DNA of 64,000 bases. It comes from JANXMY01 sp965246745. Lineage in GTDB: Bacteria > Armatimonadota > Armatimonadia > Armatimonadales > Capsulimonadaceae. Of this stretch, positions 56,782 to 64,000 are shown one piece after another (position 1 is the stretch's first letter; the number at the start of each line of letters is the position of its first letter). A program made the translations under genes and the position numbers. The stretch covers positions 2,542,001-2,606,000 of the forward strand of contig OZ251980.1 of NCBI GenBank assembly GCA_965246745.1, written 5' to 3'. The notes below the pieces were generated by a model, which was given only the letters and a program-made list of their open reading frames with translations, was not told the origin of the DNA and searched no databases.

Positions 56782-57516
56782 ATGCTGCTTGTAACGATTG
56801 CGCCGGACTACCCGGCGCTGTGCGCTCTGGTGGCGGGCCGCCTTGCCGCGCTTGTCCGCGCCAAGCCGGACGCCGTGCTGGGCCTCGCGACCGGCGCGAC
56901 CCCGCTGGGGGTCTACGAGCGCCTGGGGCGTTTGTATCAGCGCGGCGAGCTGGATTTTTCGGGTGTTCGATGTTTCAACCTTGATGAGTACTACCCGATG
57001 GCGGCGATGTCCCCGCACTCGTATCATGCGTTCATGAAGGAGCATTTGTTTCGGCACATCAACTGCACGCGCTGGGCTGTGCCGGACGGCTCGCCGGGGA
57101 CCATGGCGGAGATCGCCGAGCGGTGCCGCCGCTACGAGGCGGCGATTGCCGAGGCGGGCGGGATTGACTGGCAGCTTCTCGGGATTGGGCGCACGGGCCA
57201 TCTCGGCTTTAACGAGCCGGGCAGCCCGCCGGAGTCGCGCACCCGGCTGGTGTCTTTAGACCCGCTGACCCGCGCCGACGCCGCGCCGGAGTTCGGCGGC
57301 CTCCCCTTTGTCCCGACTCAGGCCGTTTCGATGGGCCTCGGGACGATTTTGGAAGCGCGGGAAATCGCCCTGATGGCAAGCGGCGCGGCGAAAGCCGAGA
57401 TTGTGCAGGCCGTGTGCGCCGGCGAACCCACCGCAGACATTCCGGCGTCCTGGCTGCACCGTCACCCGAACGCCCGTTTATACACAGATAAACGCGCGGC
57501 GGAGCGGGTAAAATAG
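56782..57516 (+). CDS. nagB: Glucosamine-6-phosphate deaminase
   Basis: 244 residues, slightly shorter than E. coli NagB. 'AVLGLATGATPLGVYERLGR', 'GVRCFNLDEYYPMAAMSPHS' (catalytic Asp) and 'QLLGIGRTGHLGFNEPGSPP' with 'SRTRLVSLD' are diagnostic. The residue before GH, Asp in E. coli and Asn in Bacillus, is Thr here. It converts glucosamine-6-P to fructose-6-P and ammonia. It closes the operon begun by two Gfo/Idh genes; no nagA is present in the window. Confidence 0.93.
   Translation: MLLVTIAPDYPALCALVAGRLAALVRAKPDAVLGLATGATPLGVYERLGRLYQRGELDFSGVRCFNLDEYYPMAAMSPHSYHAFMKEHLFRHINCTRWAVPDGSPGTMAEIAERCRRYEAAIAEAGGIDWQLLGIGRTGHLGFNEPGSPPESRTRLVSLDPLTRADAAPEFGGLPFVPTQAVSMGLGTILEAREIALMASGAAKAEIVQAVCAGEPTADIPASWLHRHPNARLYTDKRAAERVK
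57509..57514 (+). promoter_or_regulatory. -10-like box before ATG 57521
   Basis: TAAAAT ends six bases before the ATG, inside the nagB 3' end, giving a leaderless transcript if used. The -35 region is weak. Confidence 0.35.
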
Positions 57517-57520
57517 AGGC

Positions 57521-58327
57521 ATGAAACTGTGCTGTCTGCCGGGTCTTTTGGCGCTTCTGCTTGTGGCCTCGGCGGCGCAGGCCGCGCCGGGCGTGCCCCA
57601 AGCCGCGCCGGAGCGGCAGGTTTTCGCGCTCGGCGTCGCCTTGTCCCGCGCCTGCTTTGCATATGCCCCGCTGGCCAAGCAGGCCGCCGGGATCGAGAAA
57701 ACCCGCAGCAAGACCGAGCAGGTCCGGCAGCTCAGCCGCCTGGACCCCGTGGCCGGGCAAAACCGCGCTCGCGCCCGCGAGCAGATGGACCGGGCGCTGG
57801 CGCTGATGCGCGGGCTGCATGCCCCGGACGCCGCCCTTGCGCCGGTCGCCGCCGCCGCCGCGCGGCTGGCCGGACCGCTGCCGCTGACCGATGACGCCCG
57901 GTACTTGGCGTTTTTCAGCCGCCCCGCCGCCCGCACTGTCGCGTCGCTGGCCGAGTTCCAAATCCTGTCGTCGCTGCCCGAGGACCCGGCCGTCCGCCGC
58001 TGGCTTCAAGCCCTGCCGCCGGCCCGCGCGGCGGAGCGCTGGTACAGCGCCGGCACCCTGGCCGGGGTGTCGGAGATCGCCGCCGCCCACGACATGCCGG
58101 ACCTGCTGCCGCCGCCCGCGCAGGTGTTCTCGGTGCTGCGTGCCCTGCCGGCCCGGCCCGCCGCGCCGGCGCTGCAAAGCGAAGTGGACGCGTTCCTCCG
58201 CGCCGCTCCGTCCCCGCGCTTTGCAGCGCCGCAGGTGCAGGCGCTCGGGCGAATCAGCCGCCGCTTGCAGTCGGAAGTGCTCGGCGCGGAAGCCGAAAGC
58301 GCCGAAGTCCCGGCCGGCCCGATTTAA
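57521..58327 (+). CDS. Secreted hypothetical protein
   Basis: 268 residues with a clear signal peptide ('MKLCCLPGLLALLLVASAAQ' then AAP). The mature part is Ala/Pro/Arg-rich and helical ('GIEKTRSKTEQVRQLSRLDP', 'FLRAAPSPRFAAPQVQALGR'). No domain is recognised. The start lies four bases after nagB, yet a -10-like TAAAAT immediately precedes it. It converges with the FAH hydrolase gene. Confidence 0.75.
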   Translation: MKLCCLPGLLALLLVASAAQAAPGVPQAAPERQVFALGVALSRACFAYAPLAKQAAGIEKTRSKTEQVRQLSRLDPVAGQNRARAREQMDRALALMRGLHAPDAALAPVAAAAARLAGPLPLTDDARYLAFFSRPAARTVASLAEFQILSSLPEDPAVRRWLQALPPARAAERWYSAGTLAGVSEIAAAHDMPDLLPPPAQVFSVLRALPARPAAPALQSEVDAFLRAAPSPRFAAPQVQALGRISRRLQSEVLGAEAESAEVPAGPI

Positions 58328-58337
58328 GACTTCCGCT

Positions 58338-59243
58338 CTAAAATACTTCGTCTTCGCCCAGCACCGGGTTTTCCAGCGTGCCGATCTCGGGAATACGCAC
58401 TTCCACCAAATCGCCGGGATGGAGCGGGCCGACCCCCGGCGGGGTGCCGGTGGCGATCACGTCGCCGGGATGCAGCGCCAGGTGCGCGGACAGAAACGCG
58501 ATCAGCGCCGGGACCGAAAACAGCATTTCGGAGACCTGCGCCTGCTGCTTGACTTCGCCGTTGACGCTCAAAGTCAGCGTCAGGGCGCTTGGGTCGGGAA
58601 TTTCATCGGCCGTGACCAGGCACGGGCCGAGCGGGCCGAACGTGTCGTAGCTTTTGGACAAAAACCAGGGCAGGCTTTTCCCGAGGGCACGCTTTTGGGC
58701 GTCGCGGGCCGTGACATCGTTTAAAAGCGTGTATCCGGCGACATGCCCCAGCGCTTCCGCTTCGGTCAAATTGCGCCCGCCGGTGCCGATGACCACGGCC
58801 AGCTCGCCTTCATAGTCCACCCGCCCGATGTCGCGGGGCAGCACAATCGGCTGCCCCGAAGCGATTACCGAAGTAGAGGCTTTCTGAAACACAATCGGCT
58901 CGTCCGGCACTTCGCTGCCCAGCTCTCTCGCATGCTCGCTGTAGTTGCGCCCGATGGCGAGAATTCGATTTGGTGACGGCAGCGGGGCGAGCAGGGCGAC
59001 GCCCGCTTCGAGCCAGAGCTTGTCCAGCACCCGCGCTTTTTCCAGGTCTTTGACTACGGCGGTGTAGCTTTGCATCCGGGCCACGACGGCGTTTAAGTCG
59101 CGGGGCACGGAAACGCCTTTCGGGGCCAGCGCTTCGGCGACGGCGACGGCGCGTTCCAGCGGCAGCACTTTTCCCGCCCGAAAGATGCCCGGCAGGATCG
59201 GCTCCTGCGGGTCGTCGAACTCTTTGTAGCAGACAAATTTCAC
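58338..59243 (-). CDS. Fumarylacetoacetate hydrolase family protein
   Basis: 301 residues. 'ILAIGRNYSEHARELGSEVP', 'VDYEGELAVVIGTGGRNLTE', 'VAGYTLLNDVTARDAQKRAL' and 'GDVIATGTPPGVGPLHPGDL' are the FAH catalytic-domain motifs, with the His, Glu, Glu and Asp metal ligands present. Members hydrolyse or decarboxylate acylpyruvates or related diketoacids; the substrate is not determinable. The ATG overlaps the ORF6N gene stop (ATGA), so it is the second gene of that unit. Confidence 0.93.
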   Translation of the reverse strand: MKFVCYKEFDDPQEPILPGIFRAGKVLPLERAVAVAEALAPKGVSVPRDLNAVVARMQSYTAVVKDLEKARVLDKLWLEAGVALLAPLPSPNRILAIGRNYSEHARELGSEVPDEPIVFQKASTSVIASGQPIVLPRDIGRVDYEGELAVVIGTGGRNLTEAEALGHVAGYTLLNDVTARDAQKRALGKSLPWFLSKSYDTFGPLGPCLVTADEIPDPSALTLTLSVNGEVKQQAQVSEMLFSVPALIAFLSAHLALHPGDVIATGTPPGVGPLHPGDLVEVRIPEIGTLENPVLGEDEVF

Positions 59244-59737
59244 GCGCGTGTTTCCTTTGTTTCTTTCCGAAAGCCCATCCGCCGCTCCGGCGCGTCTTCA
59301 GGCCGGCCGGCCGCCGGGGCTTCGATCATCAGCCGAATGGCTTCAAACACTTGGGCGAACTGCCGGTCGTATTTTTCTTCCAGCGTCAAAATGCGCCGGG
59401 CCAGGTCGCTGTCCTGCGTCAGCAGCCCGCGCAGGGACACAAACGCCCGCATGATCGCGATGTTGACCTGCACCGCCCGGTCGCTCCGCCGAACGCTGGA
59501 CAGCATGGCAATTCCTTGTTCTGTGAAAGCGTAGGGCAAATAGCGTCTGCCGCCGCGCCCGATGTTTGAGATCACAATTTGTGATCTCAAACTTTCCACC
59601 TCTTCGCCCGTCAACTGGAACATAAAATCGCCTGGAAAGCGCTGTATGTTGCGTTTCACCGACTGAATGAGTGTTCGTGGTTCGACGCTATAAAGAGCAG
59701 CCAAATCGCTGTCCAGCATCACGTTTTGGCCGCGCAC
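59240..59737 (-). CDS. ORF6N-domain protein, N-terminus interrupted by an amber codon
   Basis: 165 residues from GTG 59737. 'MLDSDLAALYSVEPRTLIQS', 'RNIQRFPGDFMFQLTGEEVE' and 'YLPYAFTEQGIAMLSSVRRS' are the ORF6N (KilA-N/Bro-like) DNA-binding domain, followed by the usual C-terminal coiled coil. Reading upstream, ATG 59791 opens a frame 'MEETTELAPLQLKRQI' that meets TAG at 59741-59743 and then continues in frame into 'VRGQNVML'. Homologues (from memory) have 10-20 residues there, so translation either restarts at GTG or the gene is N-terminally damaged. Confidence 0.85.
   Translation of the reverse strand: MRGQNVMLDSDLAALYSVEPRTLIQSVKRNIQRFPGDFMFQLTGEEVESLRSQIVISNIGRGGRRYLPYAFTEQGIAMLSSVRRSDRAVQVNIAIMRAFVSLRGLLTQDSDLARRILTLEEKYDRQFAQVFEAIRLMIEAPAAGRPEDAPERRMGFRKETKETRA
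59564..59592. repeat. Perfect 14-bp inverted repeat inside the ORF6N gene
   Basis: GTTTGAGATCACAA (59564-59577) and TTGTGATCTCAAAC (59579-59592) flank one base. It encodes 'LRSQIVISN', a conserved ORF6N segment. A near copy lies at 59819-59845. Confidence 0.85.
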
Positions 59738-59818
59738 TGACTAAATCTGCCGCTTAAGCTGAAGCGGCGCAAGCTCTGTCGTTTCTTCCATAAAGCCCTC
59801 CCTGGGTTTTGGTCAATC

Positions 59819-59845
59819 TTGAAATCACAATGTGTGACCTCAAAC
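59819..59845. promoter_or_regulatory. Imperfect copy of the ORF6N palindrome upstream of the gene
   Basis: ttgaaatcacaatgtgtgac with ctcaaac differs from the coding palindrome at 59564-59592 in about three positions and keeps the dyad. It lies about 30 bp upstream of ATG 59791, overlapping the 3' end of the DsbA-like gene: an operator-like position. Confidence 0.55.
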
Positions 59846-60481
59846 ACTGTCCGGCTGCTTATCATACCAGACTAAGTAGCGCTCGGCAAGCTCTTTGATG
59901 GTCGAGTACGGCGCTTCGGCGCAGCGCTCGCCGCGAAACAGGAAAGTCGGGACATGGGTGATGTCGGCGGCGTAAGCGTCGTCGTCAAAGCGGACAATCC
60001 GGTCGTAATAGGCTTTCGCCGAGACGGCGGCAAGAAACTCGGTTTTATCCAAGCCTGCGCCTTCGGCAAGCGCCCCAAGCACTTCCAGCTCGCTGATGTC
60101 CTCGGAGCGCTCCCAGAACGCCCGGTAAACGGCTTCGTTGTAGGCATCGAAGCGCTCAGGAAACTTGTCCTGCACATACGCCGCGCCTTCCAGGGCAAAA
60201 TGCGTGCGGACAATGCCGATTGTTCTGTTTGCGGGCACGGGAGCGCCTTCAGCGGCGGAAAACAAGTCAAAGCGGCTCGGCGGGGCCTCGGGGTCTTTGG
60301 GGTGCGGGTCAAACACCGGCAGCGGGCCAAGCTCCTCGGGCAGCAGCTCATAGCCCTGCCAGACCTGCTTGATTTGCGGAAACTCTTCCCTAAGTTTTTG
60401 GGCCTGAAAAAAGCCGACCCAGCACCAGGGGCATAAAATGTCATGTGCGATAATTACACTCAAAGTTTTGTCTTGATTCAT
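59840..60481 (-). CDS. DsbA-family (FrnE-like) thioredoxin-fold oxidoreductase
   Basis: 213 residues. 'SVIIAHDILCPWCWVGFFQA' gives the CPWC active site, and 'YAADITHVPTFLFRGERCAE' with the cis-Pro loop 'VPTF' matches the FrnE/2-hydroxychromene isomerase-like DsbA group. It has no signal peptide, so it is cytoplasmic. The substrate is unknown. It ends just upstream of the ORF6N regulator region and shares its strand. Confidence 0.92.
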   Translation of the reverse strand: MNQDKTLSVIIAHDILCPWCWVGFFQAQKLREEFPQIKQVWQGYELLPEELGPLPVFDPHPKDPEAPPSRFDLFSAAEGAPVPANRTIGIVRTHFALEGAAYVQDKFPERFDAYNEAVYRAFWERSEDISELEVLGALAEGAGLDKTEFLAAVSAKAYYDRIVRFDDDAYAADITHVPTFLFRGERCAEAPYSTIKELAERYLVWYDKQPDSV

Positions 60482-60852
60482 GGTAGATTTCCTTGTGACA
60501 CGAGAGAACTAAGGCCTCAATACCCGATTTTGCCTGTTTTTTTCTTCCAACAGGCAAAGATCACATATCGTTAACACTATCACCCTCTCTAATCTTTGGT
60601 GATATTGCGATATTGATTCATAATCTGTGACGGGGGATGGATTTTCTGAAACCGTGTGCCACTGTTTAGGGCGATCTCTCAACACACATGAGGTGTGCAT
60701 GGGGCATGGCACATTTGGCGCATTTATGCCCACTCAGTGGCACGTTCGGCACATTATTCAGAGTTTGTGACTAGAAGATCATCTTGTCCATCCCGAAAAG
60801 TGCTGGCGCAATCGTGGCGTTCGGTTTGCACTATAATGCACAGGTGGCACAT
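60482..60852. other. 371-bp gene-free, AT-rich gap with a hairpin and degenerate 'tggcacatt' repeats
   Basis: A perfect 10-bp hairpin TTTGCCTGTT...AACAGGCAAA lies at 60528-60558 without a T tract. From about 60690 to 60860 the motif 'tggcac(a/g)tt' or its variant 'ggcgcattt' recurs five or more times at irregular spacing ('catggcacatttggcgcatt', 'agtggcacgttcggcacatt', 'gtggcacatttatgg'). No convincing gene is present; short open frames here lack start signals and similarity. Confidence 0.5.
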
Positions 60853-62280
60853 TTATGGCTCATTAGATGTCTTATTTGTCCCATTCTCCGATATGACTGT
60901 AGGCGGTTGTGCCATTGTGTAGCGAACCGTACGCCCTGACTGGGTGGAACGGTTCATCAATTCTGCCTCTACCAACTGTTCCAAATCACGCGCTGCTGTG
61001 CGCCGCGTTGCTCCTGTGAGGCGTTGGTGTTCAGAGTTGCTAATACTACCGTTTTGACGAACATAGTGGATCGCCTGAATCTGGCGTGGGTTCATGCCCA
61101 CCTGCCGCAGTCGTTCGTCTGAGAGGTTGTCCTTCCGCAATGTCACAGTGAAGCTGTTCGCCGTCGATTGAAATATAGGATCGGGCAGACCCTGTGCGCG
61201 GCACGCTGTCTTCATCCGAATCGTGCCACTGCCCCACTGCTCAACCAGCCTAGCATAGTAGCAGACTTGGGCCAGGATAGGATTGCGCGGCAGAGAGTCG
61301 TGTGGTTCGCGCAACAGGTCGCCCACTGTCAGACCCGCTGGCAATCCGCCAGGATTGCTAATGACCATACGGTCATCATAGACGCGAATCTGTACGCGCC
61401 CCGTGCTTGAGTAGTCGCGATGGATTAAGGCATTGATGACTGCCTCGCGTATCGCCTTATACGGGAACTCCCAAACTTCTTCCCGTTGCATAGCCCCTCC
61501 GCCCAGCCTTCCTTCTCGGCCAGCAGGAAACTCATAGCGGATGAAAAAGTAATTACGCAGGATTTGTTCTACCTGATTGACCTGTTGGAAAAGATTGCCG
61601 TCCACGCGTTTATCGTCAAGGATCGCATCGCCATCTTTGAAGCGGCCCACCTGCACCTGAGCCGTGGGGGTGAGACGCTGTGGGTCTTGGCCGAACAGCA
61701 GAAACGTCGCTCGCTTGACCCGCTTGTCAGATAACACCAGCTTGAGTTTGGAGAGAATGACTTCGGTAGTGTCGGATGGGGCGAGTTCGGGAATCCGCTC
61801 ACGCGCCAGCACTTTGAAATCATCAAGAGTCTTCGCGGACAGCTCCTCCATGCCATACTCAGCAGGGAGCGCATCCCATGTCTGACCCGTGCGTTCGAGG
61901 AGGAAGCGCGGGAGTTCTTCGGTGGGTAACTCGCGTGAAGAGTTACCTACGCGGCGATAGAAACGGCCACGCAGGGCAACAGGAGCCGCCGCCTGGTGCA
62001 TACGGATCACCAATATGGGCAGTCCATTCCGTTCCTCAATAAGAATAGAAGCAGGGTGAATCTGAAGAATGGACACGATCTGACTGGAGATCGCTTCCTG
62101 ATCCTTACCATCGCCTTGCCAGCCCAGAACGCTCCCGTTATCGCGAACGCCCACACGCAACGTACCACCACGAGTGTTCGCGAGGGCGGCTAATGCTTTG
62201 AGACATTCGTCATTCCAAGATTCTTTGAGTTCCTCAGTCTCCGATTCCATCACGTCAAACAAACTCAGCGTCTTGGTCAA
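60853..62280 (-). CDS. Schlafen AlbA_2 domain protein with ATPase-like and HTH C-terminus
   Basis: 475 residues from TTG 62280, with GGAG nine bases upstream. Residues about 10-125 are an AlbA_2 domain ('ETEELKESWNDECLKALAAL', 'GGTLRVGVRDNGSVLGW'). The middle contains 'AIREAVINALIHRDYSSTGR' with 'VYDDRMVISNPGGLP', the GHKL-like region of 'putative transcriptional regulator / ATP-dependent helicase RecG-like' proteins. The C-terminus is a winged HTH (about 395-455). These are often found in mobile or defence contexts. Lower GC than the window average. A -10 (TATACT) lies at 62327-62332. Confidence 0.88.
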   Translation of the reverse strand: MTKTLSLFDVMESETEELKESWNDECLKALAALANTRGGTLRVGVRDNGSVLGWQGDGKDQEAISSQIVSILQIHPASILIEERNGLPILVIRMHQAAAPVALRGRFYRRVGNSSRELPTEELPRFLLERTGQTWDALPAEYGMEELSAKTLDDFKVLARERIPELAPSDTTEVILSKLKLVLSDKRVKRATFLLFGQDPQRLTPTAQVQVGRFKDGDAILDDKRVDGNLFQQVNQVEQILRNYFFIRYEFPAGREGRLGGGAMQREEVWEFPYKAIREAVINALIHRDYSSTGRVQIRVYDDRMVISNPGGLPAGLTVGDLLREPHDSLPRNPILAQVCYYARLVEQWGSGTIRMKTACRAQGLPDPIFQSTANSFTVTLRKDNLSDERLRQVGMNPRQIQAIHYVRQNGSISNSEHQRLTGATRRTAARDLEQLVEAELMNRSTQSGRTVRYTMAQPPTVISENGTNKTSNEP

Positions 62281-62597
62281 TCTATCTGCTCCAATAATTT
62301 CCGTATCTCGCTAGAAAGTTATAAATAGTATAGCATAAGGCAGGTAGCCGAATGAGACAGTGCTAGAATGGAAAGTAACCCTTCCGCTTGATGAGCAAGC
62401 ATTAATTCATCCCAATACAATCCCTGAACCAAGCTATGACCCTCATAATGTCACACATTAGCAGTACCAGGGGCATAAATAATCGTGACAAATGGTAACT
62501 TTCATAACTCTATTATAGTGCTTTCTGCACAATATGGCACAGGAGGGTGAAAAGTTTTGTCGGAACACGATGCGTAGCAGGTCTTCAAGCCTATAGT
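62281..62597. other. Gene-free AT-rich intergenic region between the divergent AlbA_2 and Fic genes
   Basis: It contains the AlbA_2 promoter (-10 TATACT on the minus strand, 62327-62332) and, near 62510-62520, a plus-strand 'tattatagt' -10-like sequence. No coding frame is supported. Confidence 0.45.
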
Positions 62598-62665
62598 GGA
62601 TAAATAACGCATTTATCCATCAAAAAATGCTATAATATGATGAGTAAATGAGGCTTTTATTCATC
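62598..62665 (+). promoter_or_regulatory. Fic gene promoter with two operator-like palindromes
   Basis: GGATAAAT-aacgc-ATTTATCC (62598-62618) is a perfect 8-bp dyad over the -35 region. The -10 is TATAAT (62631-62636). A second dyad, ATGATGAGTAAA...TTATTCATCAT (about 62637-62667, one mismatch), spans the leader up to the ATG. This suggests tight repression, possibly by the Fic protein's own C-terminal winged helix. Confidence 0.6.
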
Positions 62666-63817
62666 ATGTGGAATTGGCAAAAACAGGATTGGCCTGAATT
62701 TCGATGGGATGCTTCGCGCCTCTCGCAAGCAGAACGGCAATTTCTCATCGGCGGCGGACTGATTCTCGCGTCCGTAGAGCAGTTGGGGGCCGAGACGCGC
62801 GATACTGTCACCGTCGAGCTGATGAGTGAGGGGGCATATACTACCGCCGAGATTGAGGGCGAGACCCTTGATCGCCTCAGCATCCAGTCCTCGATTAAGC
62901 GGCAGCTTGGCCTCGCTTCCGACCATCGGCGCGTCCAGCCAGGGGAGCAAGGGATCGCCGAGATGACGGTCACTGCCTATCAGAATTTCGCCGCACCACT
63001 GACGGGGGAAGCTCTGTTTGCCTGGCATGAAATGATTATGAATGGGCGGCGGGACCTGACAGCCATCGGACGTTACCGCACACACTCTGAACCAATGCAG
63101 GTGGTCTCTGGATGGCTCGACAGACCCACAGTTCACTTCGAAGCGCCGCCGTCGGCGCGGATTCCGTCTGAAATGGCAGGGTTCCTGGACTGGTTCAATG
63201 AGGCAGAAAAAACCCTCCCTCCATTGACACGGGCTGGCCTCGCCCACCTGTACTTCGTAAGCATCCACCCATTCGAGGACGGCAATGGCCGCGTGGCGCG
63301 GACGGTGGCGGAGAAAGCACTCCTGCAAGGCGTCGGACAACCGACGCTCCTCATCCTGTCGCCCACCATCCTTGCCCGCCGAAAGAGCTACTATGCGTCT
63401 TTGGAGGCTGCTAACAAATCCAATGAGGTAACCGACTGGCTCGTGTGGTTCGCAGGAATTGCGCTGGAGTCCCAGCACCGCACATTGGCGCAGGTGCTGT
63501 TCCTGCTGGACAAGGCCAAATTCCTCGACAAGTATCGAGGTACCTTCAATGATCGGCAAGACAAGGCTTTGCTTCGTATGTTCCGCGAAGGCCCAGGTGG
63601 TTTCAGTGGCGGTCTCAGCGCCAGCAAGTACATCTCTATCACGGGGGCGGCATCGGCGACTGCCACCCGTGACCTGGGCGTCTTAGTGGAGAAGGGGGCG
63701 CTAACCGCCACGGGAGAACTGAAGGGGAGGCGATACCACTTGAATGTGCCGCTGAGACCGACGCCGCGCGTGACGATTGACGAACAGGGCAAAGTGATTG
63801 AACTGCAATCGGGCTAG
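62666..63817 (+). CDS. Fic-family protein (DUF4172 N-terminus, AMPylase-type)
   Basis: 383 residues from ATG 62666, where the family begins ('MWNWQKQDWPEFRWDASRLS'); the ATG-like start at 62648 is inside the palindrome. The Fic core has 'HPFEDGNGRVART' (His201), the complete catalytic loop. An N-terminal inhibitory motif of class II type, T60-A-E-I-E64-G65, is present, so it is probably auto-inhibited until released. A C-terminal winged-helix segment (about 300-380, 'YISITGASATATRDLGVLV' region) is consistent with DNA binding. Fic enzymes transfer AMP to protein targets. Confidence 0.93.
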   Translation: MWNWQKQDWPEFRWDASRLSQAERQFLIGGGLILASVEQLGAETRDTVTVELMSEGAYTTAEIEGETLDRLSIQSSIKRQLGLASDHRRVQPGEQGIAEMTVTAYQNFAAPLTGEALFAWHEMIMNGRRDLTAIGRYRTHSEPMQVVSGWLDRPTVHFEAPPSARIPSEMAGFLDWFNEAEKTLPPLTRAGLAHLYFVSIHPFEDGNGRVARTVAEKALLQGVGQPTLLILSPTILARRKSYYASLEAANKSNEVTDWLVWFAGIALESQHRTLAQVLFLLDKAKFLDKYRGTFNDRQDKALLRMFREGPGGFSGGLSASKYISITGAASATATRDLGVLVEKGALTATGELKGRRYHLNVPLRPTPRVTIDEQGKVIELQSG

Positions 63818-63972
63818 TGAGAACTGCTTCAAATACCACCAGTTTTGACTGCTTTTCGGCGATGTGCGGGGAGATGACTTGCGAATGGAGCGCGTAAGGG
63901 GCAAGAGCCGGGGAACCTCCGGTGCGGCATTTTCCCGTAGTAAAGCCCAAACGGCCAAGAATTGAGGCACAA

Positions 63973-64000
63973 ATGGAAATCACGGCGGAGATTGAAACGC
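63973..64000 (+). CDS. Possible 5' end of a gene continuing past the window
   Basis: ATG 63973 opens a frame with nine codons to the edge. The preceding 155 bp contain a small hairpin 'ccggggaacctccgg' (about 63912-63926) but no evident SD sequence. Too short to assess. Confidence 0.2.

Noticed and set aside
60509..60733. 74-codon minus-strand frame after the DsbA-like gene
   Set aside because: It has no start signal or recognisable similarity and overlaps the hairpin and degenerate repeats.
63860..63960. Group II intron 3' end near the right edge
   Set aside because: A small GC hairpin is present, but no domain V consensus or reverse transcriptase could be recognised in the visible 155 bp.

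Overview
The window is GC-rich bacterial chromosome, densely packed with genes, with frequent GTG and TTG starts and many ATGA or TTGA start-stop overlaps. I cannot fix the phylum from sequence alone. An extracellular binding protein fused to a sugar permease, a T-box in front of ilvB, near-leaderless promoters and many GAF/PAS sensors are compatible with Armatimonadota or a neighbouring terrabacterial phylum; that placement is inference. No plasmid or phage backbone is visible.

Layout: 1-3.1 kb holds a PAS-GAF-PAS-PP2C phosphatase (cut by the window edge) and a GAF-HATPase kinase, probably a partner-switching pair. 3.2-7.0 kb is a CUT1 sugar ABC transporter whose binding protein is fused to the first permease, with a small BolA-like gene wedged before the second. 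7.0-9.5 kb has an SseB-like gene, an EamA transporter, a TfoX-N gene, a deleted GNAT remnant and several palindromic repeats. 9.5-14 kb has tRNA-Met, an SDR and aldo/keto reductase divergent pair, tsaE, tsaB and a methyltransferase.

14-28.2 kb is a branched-chain amino-acid cluster: T-box, ilvB, ilvN, ilvC, leuA, leuB, glnB-like PII, cimA. It makes leucine, valine and, through citramalate, isoleucine. It is broken up by accessory cargo: a four-gene VapBC-like cassette between ilvB and ilvN, and two tandem paralogous HEPN/partner gene pairs plus a SUKH protein between ilvN and ilvC. The second HEPN copy is frameshifted by a 17-bp tandem duplication.

28-45 kb is largely housekeeping: tRNA-Arg, ABC-F, GMC oxidoreductase, FAD reductase, a glycosidase-fold protein, SDR, glycosyltransferase, APC permease, PAP2 phosphatase, and a 1126-residue GAF/multi-PAS/GGDEF sensor. 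45-54.6 kb has gamma-glutamyltransferase, a frameshifted GNAT, a phosphoesterase with an in-frame stop next to a LAGLIDADG endonuclease gene, a WGR-ATP ligase translationally coupled to a giant HEAT-like protein, and a membrane protein. 54.7-58.3 kb is a Gfo/Idh, Gfo/Idh, nagB operon followed by a secreted protein. 58.3-64 kb is accessory-like: FAH hydrolase, ORF6N, DsbA-like, a Schlafen AlbA_2 protein and a Fic protein with operator-like palindromes.

At least five interspersed palindromic repeat families fill intergenic gaps, one of them supplying a gene's stop codon. The best candidates for undescribed systems are the duplicated HEPN/'WWYVVV' pair and the HEAT-giant/WGR-ligase pair.
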